Source: Crambe crambe (Eukaryota > Porifera > Demospongiae > Poecilosclerida > Crambeidae). From it: 64,000 nt of DNA. The DNA lies in the NCBI GenBank assembly GCA_963924555.1, contig OZ004593.1, forward strand, positions 6,940,480 through 7,004,479. Reading direction: 5' to 3'. This document shows, piece by piece, positions 1 through 9,153 of this stretch. Positions within the stretch are counted from its first letter, which is position 1. Every line of letters starts with the position of its first letter. The notes beneath the pieces were generated by a model. It was given only the letters and a program-made list of their open reading frames with translations. It was not told the origin of the DNA and did not search any database. Made by a program: the position numbers and the translations under genes.

Positions 1-335
1 TATCAAGGTTCCTCTGTCGGTATCATCATCATCATCATCATGGATTGGCCGAAGAGAGCACTCATGACGACTGGTGTGATCCTTCCAATGCCTCCAATCT
101 CTGTACACCAAGTATTCTCGCAAAGTCTTCAGTCCTTCATACAACACTGCCATAAAAAACACAGCAAAGACAGCCCCTATGATTCCTAAAAACAACATAA
201 TCATCCTGCAGTCTGTCTTGAAGAACCTTGTAACATTGACTTGCCTCCTACACTGTTGACTCTCCATGTTGGGAAGAGCAGGTGACCCCCGGGCACTGTC
301 CTACTAAACTTAAACACCATCTCCATCATAGGCAT
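1..335 (-). CDS. Ctr-family copper transporter, partial (C-terminus beyond left edge)
   Basis: Minus-strand gene whose 3' end lies left of position 1. The clear part (1-267) encodes one hydrophobic helix followed by LYEGLKTLREYLVY, the conserved end of TM1 in SLC31/Ctr copper transporters, then an acidic Asp run. Upstream, from an ATG at 333-335, a Met-rich start (MPMMEMVFKFS) leads into LLFPTW, which is the usual Ctr sequence before TM1. Joining the two needs a very short intron (about 41 bp with a GT donor, or about 32 bp with a GC donor), so the junction is uncertain. Family members form trimeric Cu(I) channels in the plasma or endosomal membrane. It is a paralogue of the Ctr gene at 624-1606, in the same orientation, so this is probably a tandem pair. 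TM2 and TM3 are not in the window. Confidence 0.75.
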
Positions 336-623
336 AGTGTCATTCTACGAACGTAGATAACGAATTGATGGCTTTAGTATCGTAGATTACCTAACACTCA
401 CCATGATTATGACTGCAAATCAACAGCTAGCTATCTCTACTGCACGCATAGTAAATCTATGAATAAACAAGGAAGGGGGCGTGTCCACAGGCTACGTTTT
501 TATGAATTATTCATAAACAAGGTAGGGGCGTGTCCACAGGCTACGTTTCATGAATTATTCATAATCACACGTACAAAGAGTTCATTGTCAACAGTCGAAA
601 GATTGGTCTATTCACACAGGAAC
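268..623. other. Gap between the two Ctr genes with a tandem duplication
   Basis: Non-coding stretch holding the 5' flank of the left Ctr gene and the 3' flank of the right one. At about 461-560 a block of roughly 49 bp containing the string gtgtccacaggctacgttt occurs twice in direct tandem with few differences. The heptamer TGCACGC at 441-447 fits the metal-response-element core TGCRCNC, but a 7-mer can occur by chance. No other gene seen. Confidence 0.6.
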
Positions 624-1606
624 TTAGTGGCAGTGCTCACTCTGAGCTTTGAAATTATCCAGCGACTTTCTACACTTTCCAAAGATGAAGTATCCCAGAC
701 CAGCACCGATGCAGACCGCCAGAAACAGCCAACCATTGTAAGTCATGGCAACCAACATCAGGAGGTAGGCCACACCCACCTGGACAACATGAAGAAAGGA
801 TTGCAGCACATGGAAGAGACTGCAGTATTCTTGTATCAGTATTGCGCATTTAGATTGCCTAAAAGTGGAACAAGTCAGAATTCATCATGTGTGGTTGTAG
901 TACAACCACAAGCTGTCATAACAGAGGAAATGGCTATACAAGGGGTCAGTAGGTCACTTAATCAGGATTTGGCATTAATAACTACTAGTGGGGGAGCTCT
1001 GAGCTGAATGTGATGCATGTTCCTTTGGCAAGGGTGAAACAGTGAGAATGGTCTCTCTTTCCTGGCATTGATAACTTAAGCAAAGAATGCCTCAGGGGAA
1101 AAATTGACAAAATTCCGCTATAACTCTTATAGACATTGTGCAGGCTTGCCCTCCTCTTTTATACCTTCCATTCTTGATCAAAGGAGTGGTATCTCGAGAA
1201 GTTTGTTGACTCTCCTTAGCTGTATCCTGAATAGCATGGTCTCCTTTGCTATCAGCCTTCTTGCTCTCATAATACACCAAAATCTCTCGAAAAGTCTTCA
1301 GGCCTTCATAGAGAATAGCAACCACCATTATCAGCAGAACCCCACCAAATATCTCTGCAGAAGGATAGACAGGTTGATACCAATGGGAAAGGGGTTGGAG
1401 GAAACTGACGTCCTGGAGTCTCCAAGTTGAAGGAGGAGAAGAGGAGTGAGCACTGCCTTCCAAAGAAGAAGTACATCTGCATACTCATCATCTGCAAAGC
1501 ACTCAAGACAGTCACAACACTAACTACACAGCATCAATTAACTCACTGGGTTTGTAGAGCAATTTTCCATGCTCATATTGTGCATATCCATACCCAGCAT
1601 ATCCAT
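624..1606 (-). CDS. Ctr-family high-affinity copper transporter (SLC31)
   Basis: Four exons on the minus strand: 1547-1606, 1410-1491, 1165-1354, 624-819 (528 nt, 175 residues). The N-terminus is Met-rich (MDMLGMDMHNMSM), as in Ctr1 copper-binding ectodomains, and MSMQMYFFFG precedes the membrane region. TM1 ends in YEGLKTFREIL. TM2 carries MTYN and TM3 carries GAGLGYFIFG, the MxxxM-type and GxxxG hallmarks of the family. The C-terminus ends in HCH, the conserved Cu-binding tail. The protein should import Cu(I) as a homotrimer. The length matches Ctr1/Ctr2 (about 145-190 residues). The ATG at 1604-1606 was chosen because it begins the Met-rich segment. A TGCGCGC motif lies about 90 bp upstream (1688-1694) in the promoter region shared with the next gene. 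Confidence 0.92.
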
Positions 1607-1686
1607 ATCTTCGCCTGCGGTCTGTAGCTAGCCGAGGTACTATAGGAGACACTGCTGATTGTGATCAACCTTTGAACCTAGTGGTC

Positions 1687-1698
1687 ATGCGCGCGCAT
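1687..1698. promoter_or_regulatory. Palindrome ATGCGCGCGCAT in a divergent promoter
   Basis: Perfect 12-bp palindrome between the Ctr gene (start 1606, minus) and the S28 peptidase (start 1755, plus). The same 12-mer occurs at 56365-56376 in the KIF14 divergent promoter. It contains the metal-response core TGCGCGC on both strands. Its function is not known; promoter role is inferred from position only. Confidence 0.35.
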
Positions 1699-1754
1699 GT
1701 AATTGATGACGAATCCGTTTCCATTTGTAGCTCACCAGATCTAGAGTGCAAAAA

Positions 1755-2876
1755 ATGTCGTCCTATTTGTTTATTCATTTATTGTGCCTTCTTTCTGGCT
1801 ACGTGGCGGGAAGACTGCCTACATACATGCAGAGAGGTGGGGGGTTAAAGGCCCCTTATCTCCCAGCGGATACTCCCTTGCCTGGAGACCAATGGATCGA
1901 GCAAAATTTGGATCAGTTAGGGTCACAGAGCATCTCCAAGTGGCAGCAGCGGTACTTTGTCAATTCAAGCTGGTGGGATTCGGAATTTGGACCTGTCTTC
2001 ATTCTGCTGGGAGGAGAAGGACCTGCAAATCCCGCCTGGATAGTGGCAGACACCAATATCATGTTCAACGCTAAAAAATATAGTGCTCTGGTCTTCTCTG
2101 TGGAGCACAGGTAGGCTGCGTGGGTGGAGTGGCGCTAATTGGGAAGATCAGCTGTTCTACATTAGCGCCTGTGGTTATGTTTGGCCAATATTCATTTGCA
2201 GATTCTATGGAAAGAGCCATCCTACAAAGGATACCTCAAATGAGAATCTCCAGTACCTGAGCAGCCAACAGGCTCTTGCTGATTTTGCGTATTTTCATGA
2301 CGAGATGGTGATCAAGTATAACATGACAGAACGGAACAAGTGGATCGTCTTTGGAGGGTCATATTCTGGTGCTTTAGCAGCATGGTTCCGTCAGATGTAT
2401 CCAAATAAGGTGGTGGGTGCTATTGCCAGCAGTGCTCCTGTACTGGCTAAACTGGACTTTGTGGAGTATGTGGAAGTAGTGGAGGACTCCCTACTGGCCA
2501 CAAGTGGTAGGTGTGGCCCTTCTGGGTGGGTCAATGGGTGTGGTCTCAGGGGAATTATAATTATTGCTTGCTCCATTGGTTCATATCAGGTAGCTGCAAA
2601 GCCATCCATCACTAATTGACAACAGACTTGTGACTCTAATCTCTAATACTCTGTCAATCACTTAATTGATATTGGATGCCTTTAATCACCTCCCTGTTCT
2701 GTTATGTTGGCATATAAAATACATCTCCATTTATAGCAAGTGACTTTCATTCTTCTCATAGGTGACACCTGTCCAACTAATGTTGCCATAGCAGCTGTTT
2801 ATGTCAAGGATCTGCTAGAAAATAAGACCAATTGGAACTATTTGGAAAAGCTCTTCAAGTGAGTCCTCTCTTCCCC

Positions 2877-2947
<71 letters not shown>

Positions 2948-5148
2948 GTCCTGGGGATTTCCCCATCCACTCCTTTTGTAGTGTGGCTCCTCCCCTTTCC
3001 TCTCAGATGGATGCAATGCAATTGATGTCCAATTTGGCGGGGAACTTTGAAGGCATCGTCCAGTACAATAAAGACAACACAGCATTTGAGGTCAATTCCA
3101 TTCACATAATTTCAATTACAATACAGTGTACAATGGTGGCTGAGACAAACACTTTTACTTTCATGGAATCTAATTTTGGCTGTCAAGTTGGCAGAGTGTA
3201 AACCCCCAGGCGCTAATAGCCTGCCATCCACCACTACATAGAGCAGACTGCCAGTCAAAGAGAGCTTCACTTGGCACGTCTGCTTCACACACTATTCAAC
3301 AGTAATGTGCTTACAAAGCCGAAGGTTGGCTCTACTCTGTTCCTGTCACCTTTCAAGACAATGCTATCATTCAGTGATGTCCTACTAGTCCTTTATTGCT
3401 GTCCTACTAGTCCTTTATTGTTGTTGTCCTGTCTTACTAGTCCTTTTGTCCTACTAGTCCTTTATTGCTGTCCTACTACCCAAAATGACTGGAATGTTAT
3501 CGGTCTTCTCTACTTACCACAGTGACATTTTTATCTGTAGGGTCGTCCTAATAACATCACGATAGTTGACCTTTGTAACCTGATGTTAGACAGTAACTTG
3601 GGGATCCCTCTATTGCGTTATGTTGCAGTCAATAAGTACATGAATGGGAACTCGAGCCTGGACTGCAGCTTTCAGAATCAGATCAAGTCCATGAATGAAG
3701 TTGAATGGGATGCAGATGCTGTTGCTGGAGGAGGTAAAATAATCCATGCCTCTGTCATTATGTGATTAGTGATAGACTAAAGAGTTGTGTATAGGCTGTG
3801 GTTTGTCTGTGTTATGTTTAGTTTGAGCTGAGTGCCTCCGTTAGTGGATGAGACAGGGCTTATCTGTTATGTTTAGTTTGAGTTGAGTGCTTTGTGAAGT
3901 TGTGAGTGCATGTAGGGAGGTTTCTGCTTTGTGCTTGGCTTATCCTGATAGAAGGTAAACATGGTGTCTGTGGTTATATGCTGATAGCAAGTCGAGTGTA
4001 CTCATGCCTGTAGAGAGTGATACCTCCAATAAGTGAAGTCCAGATAACATGATTCATGCCTTGTGTTTGTGGTTAGTCATCTCCTCCATTATAACCAAAC
4101 TCTTTCAAAGTGAGTGTCTGATGACAAGAGGCGAGTGAAGTGCAGCCTTTGTGTTCTTGTTGGTAAGGCTACTTGCTTGCTCTTAATGGACTCACAGTTA
4201 TCATGTTTAATGGACGAAGCATTTGCTGTCAAGGTTGTTTTTCGACATGATAACACTCAGTGGATGAGTAAGGTCGTGGTTATCCTTGCCTCCTTTCAGC
4301 CATGGAAGGTTAGTCCTTTTCACCAGAACAGGATTATGCTTTTGTGGTTATTTCTCCCTTCAATGTGGTGATTGGAATGTCATAGGCAATGTTCAGACAG
4401 TTTTCAATGAGTTTCTAATTGGCTTGGATGTGGTGTGGGATTATTACTACTCCACTGACATGTCTCCTCCAAAGTAAAATGCTTTGTTGATTGTGTGGGA
4501 TTAGGGTGTACCTTACCTATGTTCTCGTGTGTGTTGTGTATTGTCAAGGGGATTTGCCTTCAGCTCCTCTGCTATCTCCAATTAATTAGCCCTTAGTTAC
4601 AAACAGATGAGCTTGAGTTTGTTATGTGCAAAGGTTCTTCGTTTTTCACTGTTGTTGTTCACATTATGTACGTTTGTCCATACTCCAATAGAATATTATC
4701 CAAATCCAATTCCCTTCTCTTTCTCTCTTAATCGTTTGCAGCACGACAATGGACTTATCAAACCTGCACAGAATTTGGATATTTTCAGACAACTAACTCC
4801 AACCAGTCCTCCCTCTTTGCTAATAATATAACACTCGAATTCTTCACCGAGCAATGCAAGCAACTGTTTGATATTTCATCTGATGCTGTGGCTATGGCAG
4901 TGGCCAAGACTAATAACTTTTACGGAGGGAAAAATGTGACAGGCACTAGCATTGTCTTTCCCAATGGTTCTATAGACCCCTGGCACGCCCTTGGAATCAC
5001 CGAGGATCTTAGCTCCACCCAGAGGGCAATATTCATCCAAGGAACGGCCCATTGTGCCAACATGTATCCTGCCATGAACTCTGACCCTGCAGAACTGACA
5101 TGGGCTAGAGCTGCCATTTCAAATCAGATTGGAGAGTGGCTGTTATAA
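1755..5148 (+). CDS. S28 family serine carboxypeptidase (PRSS16 / lysosomal Pro-X type)
   Basis: Six exons: 1755-2110, 2202-2506, 2762-2858, 2982-3090, 3541-3733, 4742-5148 (1467 nt, 488 residues). It begins with a signal peptide ([18 protein letters not shown]), so it is secreted or lysosomal. The catalytic Ser lies in GGSYSG, the Asp in [11 protein letters not shown] and the His in GTAHCANMY. The segment [16 protein letters not shown] is typical of S28 enzymes (PRCP, DPP7, PRSS16), which cleave next to proline. The spacing and the LFNVAPPL/QYNKDN region look closest to thymus-specific serine protease PRSS16, but subtype is an inference. Exon 4 uses a TAG acceptor at 2979-2981, the only choice that keeps frame. 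Intron 3 holds a long CT run and intron 4 a short tandem repeat. Confidence 0.93.
2881..2941. repeat. (CT)n microsatellite in an S28 intron
   Basis: About 60 bp of uninterrupted CT dinucleotides in intron 3 of the S28 peptidase gene, about 20 bp after the 5' splice site. It could act as a long polypyrimidine tract for the acceptor at 2979-2981. Confidence 0.95.
3375..3478. repeat. Degenerate tandem repeat of gtcctactagtcctttattg
   Basis: In intron 4 of the S28 gene a unit of about 20-22 bp built on gtcctactagtcctttattg occurs four or so times with small indels. It is non-coding. Confidence 0.8.
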
Positions 5149-6003
5149 CTCCCTGAAACATGAGGACCACATTTGTGGGTGGACATTTGACATTAACAAT
5201 CATTATACTTTCATTTTGAGGCATAGATTAGAATATTAATTTAAGTTTACCTTCACATAACAGTGTGTGTGTTTGGGTGGAATATATATGTTTGTGTGGG
5301 CATGCCCAGCGAGTGGGCAACTAATCTGCTAGATCAGGTTTAACTAATGCATCCAGTGATCTACTCGGTCAGCCATGTACATGTGTGTGTGTGTGGGCAC
5401 CATTCAGAAAGAGCCCATCAGACCCACAAACTTTAGAAGGCTTGCTCCCACAAGCAGTGAGGTTGTTACCCCATTGCTACCTGCAACCCTAGTTATACCA
5501 AGGAAGTTCACTATTATGGCAGAGTTCACTCAATTGTTCTGTTAGTATGTAAATATGTCACATCCTCATTCCCCAGTGGGAAGACAAGTCAGTCACTCAT
5601 TGACTCACAGCATAAAGCCAAATAACTTTCATTCAAATGACGAGTCAGTTCATAGAAAATAGAAATAGACGATACAGATTGAGTTGCACTTTGTGGTGAA
5701 GATACTATAATACTACTCTATACATGATTCAATGCAAAAGGTACAAAGAAAGCTCTTTATATAATAATAAAAAAAGATGTATAAAAATTAAGACAGAAAT
5801 ATTAATGATAGATAGCCCTTAGTGATGTGCAGTGCACCTGAGGGCAAGAGCTATAGTACAAATGATTCATGAAAATGCTGTGAATTCCTGTGATAGAGAA
5901 GATATACCATGATTGAAAAAAATGCTGCTTAGCAAGAGAGTGAGAGAAAGAAGAGAAGGAGTGAGAGAGAGGGAGGGAAGGGTCTCTGCCTTGCTGAAGA
6001 GGA
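5149..6003. other. Convergent intergenic region, no gene seen
   Basis: Region between the 3' ends of the S28 gene (plus) and the FAM78-like gene (minus). It holds AT-rich stretches that probably include both 3' UTRs. Short open frames here show no family resemblance. Confidence 0.5.
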
Positions 6004-7143
6004 TTAGTAGGGGGCATACCTTGAGGGGTAACGGGAATCACTAATGGAGGAACACTGCTGAAGGCTGCTCAGTGAAGAAGATGGGGAAATAGTGGGCGTG
6101 CATGAAACCTCAAATATTAGTTCAGAATCTAAAGTTCTCCATACAAATTTTTGAGCTTCATTAGCTCTTGGGGACATCAAGGCAGATTTTGGAAGATATA
6201 CCCCTGCCAGTTTTTGCGGAGGGTCCTGAAGCAGGGGTTCTAGCAAAGTAGCACGTTCCCCAACTTTTTGCGAGCAGTTGACAGCAATGTTGATGACAGC
6301 TCGCCAACTGTAGGCTTGAAGAGGAGTAATCTCACCATTGATTTCATTCTTGAGGATGAGCCATGCCACAAAGGATTGATCTCTGTACACTTTCTGTAAT
6401 GTGTCCGGCTGCTCCCTACCCACAGGAATGGCCCAACTCACAGTTGGGCTGAAGTTGTCGTTCATGTAAACCCTGACGGTCTGTTCATTCTCAGGTCCTT
6501 TCAGAGTGACTCTCTCAGTGGTGATCCCGTACCAAGGATATTGCCTCCCATCAGCATCACTCACTGCTTCAGACTGTCCGTTGTTCAGTTCTTGTATTTC
6601 CCAGCTGGACACACCACTGGGGTAGTGGTTGTAGAATTTCATTTCAGTCACAGCTTGGACCCATCCCACTGTGTAGATCTCTCCTTCTTTCAGCCTCGGG
6701 ACTTCCACTTCAGCTTCAGCTCGAAAGTGCGGCGTCACGTAGTTGAGTGTCGCTGCATTCTCCTTGATAATCGTCTCGCACTGATCCACACTTGCCGAGC
6801 AATGGAGCACTTTGAATCGATTCCGCACTCTCGCCAATTGCTCTTCTATCGTCATGGCCTTGGCCTTGGACTTGGACTTTTTTGGCTTGTGGTGGACGCA
6901 GCCGATCATCCACTCTAGCGCACTCCTAGTGGCCGCCACGACTAGGCAGGACTGGACTAAGACGGGCAGGTAGCGCAGGCACAGCTGTGTATGGAAATTT
7001 TGAGGTCGCTTATTCCCAACGAGTGAGTAGAGTAGATTTATCGATTGGTCAACGAGAATAGATTCATGCGGGCCTTCTTTGGTTATGAATACTGTAGCAG
7101 CCAGGAAACTGGCTGATTGTTTTAATACTATGTGGCTGGACAT
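6004..7143 (-). CDS. FAM78-family protein
   Basis: Single open frame of 379 residues with no intron. The central part, about residues 130-270, carries the FAM78 pattern in order: TVGWVQAV, SSWEIQEL, AVSDADGRQYPWYG, TERVTLKGP, MNDNFSPTVSWAIPV and RDQSFVAWLILKN. Vertebrate FAM78A/B are conserved proteins of about 260-285 residues with no settled biochemical role. Here there is an extra N-terminal part of about 100 residues with one hydrophobic stretch and a Lys/Ser-rich linker, and a Ser-rich C-terminal tail. A downstream in-frame Met (MTIEEQLARV) is an alternative start that would give the usual length. The upstream flank has an E2F-like site. Confidence 0.85.
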   Translation of the reverse strand: MSSHIVLKQSASFLAATVFITKEGPHESILVDQSINLLYSLVGNKRPQNFHTQLCLRYLPVLVQSCLVVAATRSALEWMIGCVHHKPKKSKSKAKAMTIEEQLARVRNRFKVLHCSASVDQCETIIKENAATLNYVTPHFRAEAEVEVPRLKEGEIYTVGWVQAVTEMKFYNHYPSGVSSWEIQELNNGQSEAVSDADGRQYPWYGITTERVTLKGPENEQTVRVYMNDNFSPTVSWAIPVGREQPDTLQKVYRDQSFVAWLILKNEINGEITPLQAYSWRAVINIAVNCSQKVGERATLLEPLLQDPPQKLAGVYLPKSALMSPRANEAQKFVWRTLDSELIFEVSCTPTISPSSSLSSLQQCSSISDSRYPSRYAPY

Positions 7144-7270
7144 ACTTGCCCTTGCAGGAAGCTATCCAGCCACATGTTTATGGTTGATGGTAGCCCCTCC
7201 CATAAACATTGAAATAAAAATAATTGCATTCCAGTGCGTAACGTAGCGTAACCGCATTAATTTTTGTATT

Positions 7271-7284
7271 TCCCGCCAAAACCA
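7271..7284. promoter_or_regulatory. E2F-like site TTTCCCGCCAAAA next to an E-box
   Basis: The string tatttcccgccaaaaccacgtggg upstream of the FAM78-like start (7143, minus) contains a perfect match to the E2F/DP consensus TTTSSCGCC and, a few bases on, the E-box CACGTG. Location about 130 bp upstream of the start codon fits a promoter element. Binding is inferred only. Confidence 0.45.
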
Positions 7285-7574
7285 CGTGGGTCCCCAGGTC
7301 TTTCAAAAAAATTAATTATGAAAATATTTATCAGGTACATGTAAGTGTCAATTACAAGTTGTTGTGATGATCAGTGTTTGGATGGCCTGAAGAGTAGAAA
7401 ATGGTCACTAGTTTACGTGCAAGGAACATTATAGGACTTGATAGTTGTTTCATGATCCAAAAAAAGCAAATAACTTTGTTTATTACCATAGCATGTTTTT
7501 CATTCAGAGAAGAACTAACTTTAACCCACAATCAGTGAATGAAACAACATATCAATTATTGACATAAAACACAC

Positions 7575-9037
7575 TTACTTAGCCCATTCCACTTTCAAGA
7601 TAAGATGGTCGTACCCAAACCCGTCCAAGTTCTGAATGGCTTTTGCAGCATGTTCTCTATGCACGAAACTTACAAAGGCAAATCCCTGAAATAGAAAATC
7701 AATCATGTAGGAGGATTATAAGGGGACAAGTAATTCATAGCACATAAACTCTGACCTTGGATTGTTGAGTGACCTTATCCTTGGCCAGGAATGTTCTTCG
7801 TATTGGTCCAAAATGAGAGAAAAGCTCTTTCAGATCCATCTCTTGTGTTTCCTCAGACAGGTTTGTGACCCTTACTGTGGACTGGTCATCTACATGACAT
7901 CACACACAACAGTGTAGTTCCATACAATATTTGACTGCTACCCTTTACCATCTCTACTCATTCGAGATCCCCCCAGCATCTCACCACGCCTCCCTTCACC
8001 TCCACGCTGGTTTGGGGGGACATATTTTCCACCAGAACCCCCTGAGGCTGCAGGACCACTGACTGTGGTTGTTCCACCACCAGCACTTCCAGACACTGCT
8101 GCTGTCCCCCCAGTCAACTCTGTCTTATTGCTCACTAATAGATACAATTAAAACTGATTTATTCTATTGGCTTCTCCTTACCAGATTCTTCAAGTTCTTT
8201 CATTGTGTTTGCTCCCAATGTGTCCTTATATGGACAGCGTGAAGTCCAGTGGTCTCCCTTGCAGATACGACAGGTCACCATTCCCTTCTGCTGGTCCCGT
8301 AGCTTCTTCAGTGGGTCATCTTCTTGTTGTTCCATGTCCTGGAAGGTCACAATTATGTGTATGAGTCAAAATAGTGGGAGAGAGTGAAAGAGAGAGATAG
8401 AGAGAGGTGGAGGATGTACATACAGTGACATTAGTGATGAGAGTGAGGAAGACTTCATCAGCTATGTTTGTGGTTGCTGGGTCGGGACCTTTTACATCTT
8501 TAGCTGCATCACCAAACTTGGCCCATTTCCTACGAGTGGCAACAGGTTTGGGTACTCTCTTCTTCTCCACACGAAATATTCTTGTCACCTGAGAGAGAGA
8601 GAACTTGTCCACCTGTTCATCCCTTCTTTGAAGAAAAGTTCGGCTATGTTTTGACCCACCTTTTTAATTTTTTCATTTTCCATTTCATAGGAGACCACTT
8701 TCTTCTTGTCTCCTTCCATAGTGATCACGGGTTTGGGAAGATTATCTTAGCAAAATTAATAAGACGTTAATATACACATCTTGTCCCCCTCCCCTCCCCT
8801 TTTCAGACTCTTGGGGGGGGGGGGGGAGTCTAGCACATAAAGACTACAATAACAATAAGTACAGCTACCTGGGGTGATTTCTGAAGCATCCAGATCATCC
8901 ATACGATCTGCCCAGCTGGAGGAAGGCTCCTCCTGGTTGCTAAAGGGAAGGACACGCATACACAAATTATCCATGAGCGCTAGGGTCCCATGGCTCCTTC
9001 ATTAGAGGACATTAGCTTACCTCTGAGGCACAGGCAT
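7575..9037 (-). CDS. EIF3G: Eukaryotic translation initiation factor 3 subunit G
   Basis: Eight exons: 9021-9037, 8869-8939, 8660-8745, 8424-8588, 8182-8338, 7949-8134, 7756-7889, 7575-7685 (927 nt, 308 residues; human about 320). The N-terminal eIF3g domain has [26 protein letters not shown]. It is followed by a CCHC-type zinc motif ([20 protein letters not shown]), a Gly/Ser-rich linker with KYVPPNQR, and a C-terminal RRM with [17 protein letters not shown] and [14 protein letters not shown]. The protein belongs to the eIF3 complex in the cytoplasm and aids scanning and reinitiation. The first exon encodes only MPVPQ plus two bases. The start lies 116 bp from the SPOUT1 start on the other strand, so the two share a promoter. 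Confidence 0.96.
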
Positions 9038-9153
9038 TTTCCCTAATTTACTTTCTTTCCAAAGACAGACCAATCCCGAAATCTAATAATTATTAACATG
9101 TGAGTTTGCATTGCATTTTTAAATGTGACGACCCCGTTCCAAGAACTGCTAGG

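Noticed and set aside
459-1007. 182-codon plus-strand frame opposite the Ctr gene
   Set aside because: It overlaps the clear Ctr terminal exon on the minus strand and has no recognisable domain.
8811-8827. Poly-G tract (also at 52739-52751 and 53296-53312)
   Set aside because: Simple homopolymers in introns; length may be unreliable and nothing else marks them as functional.
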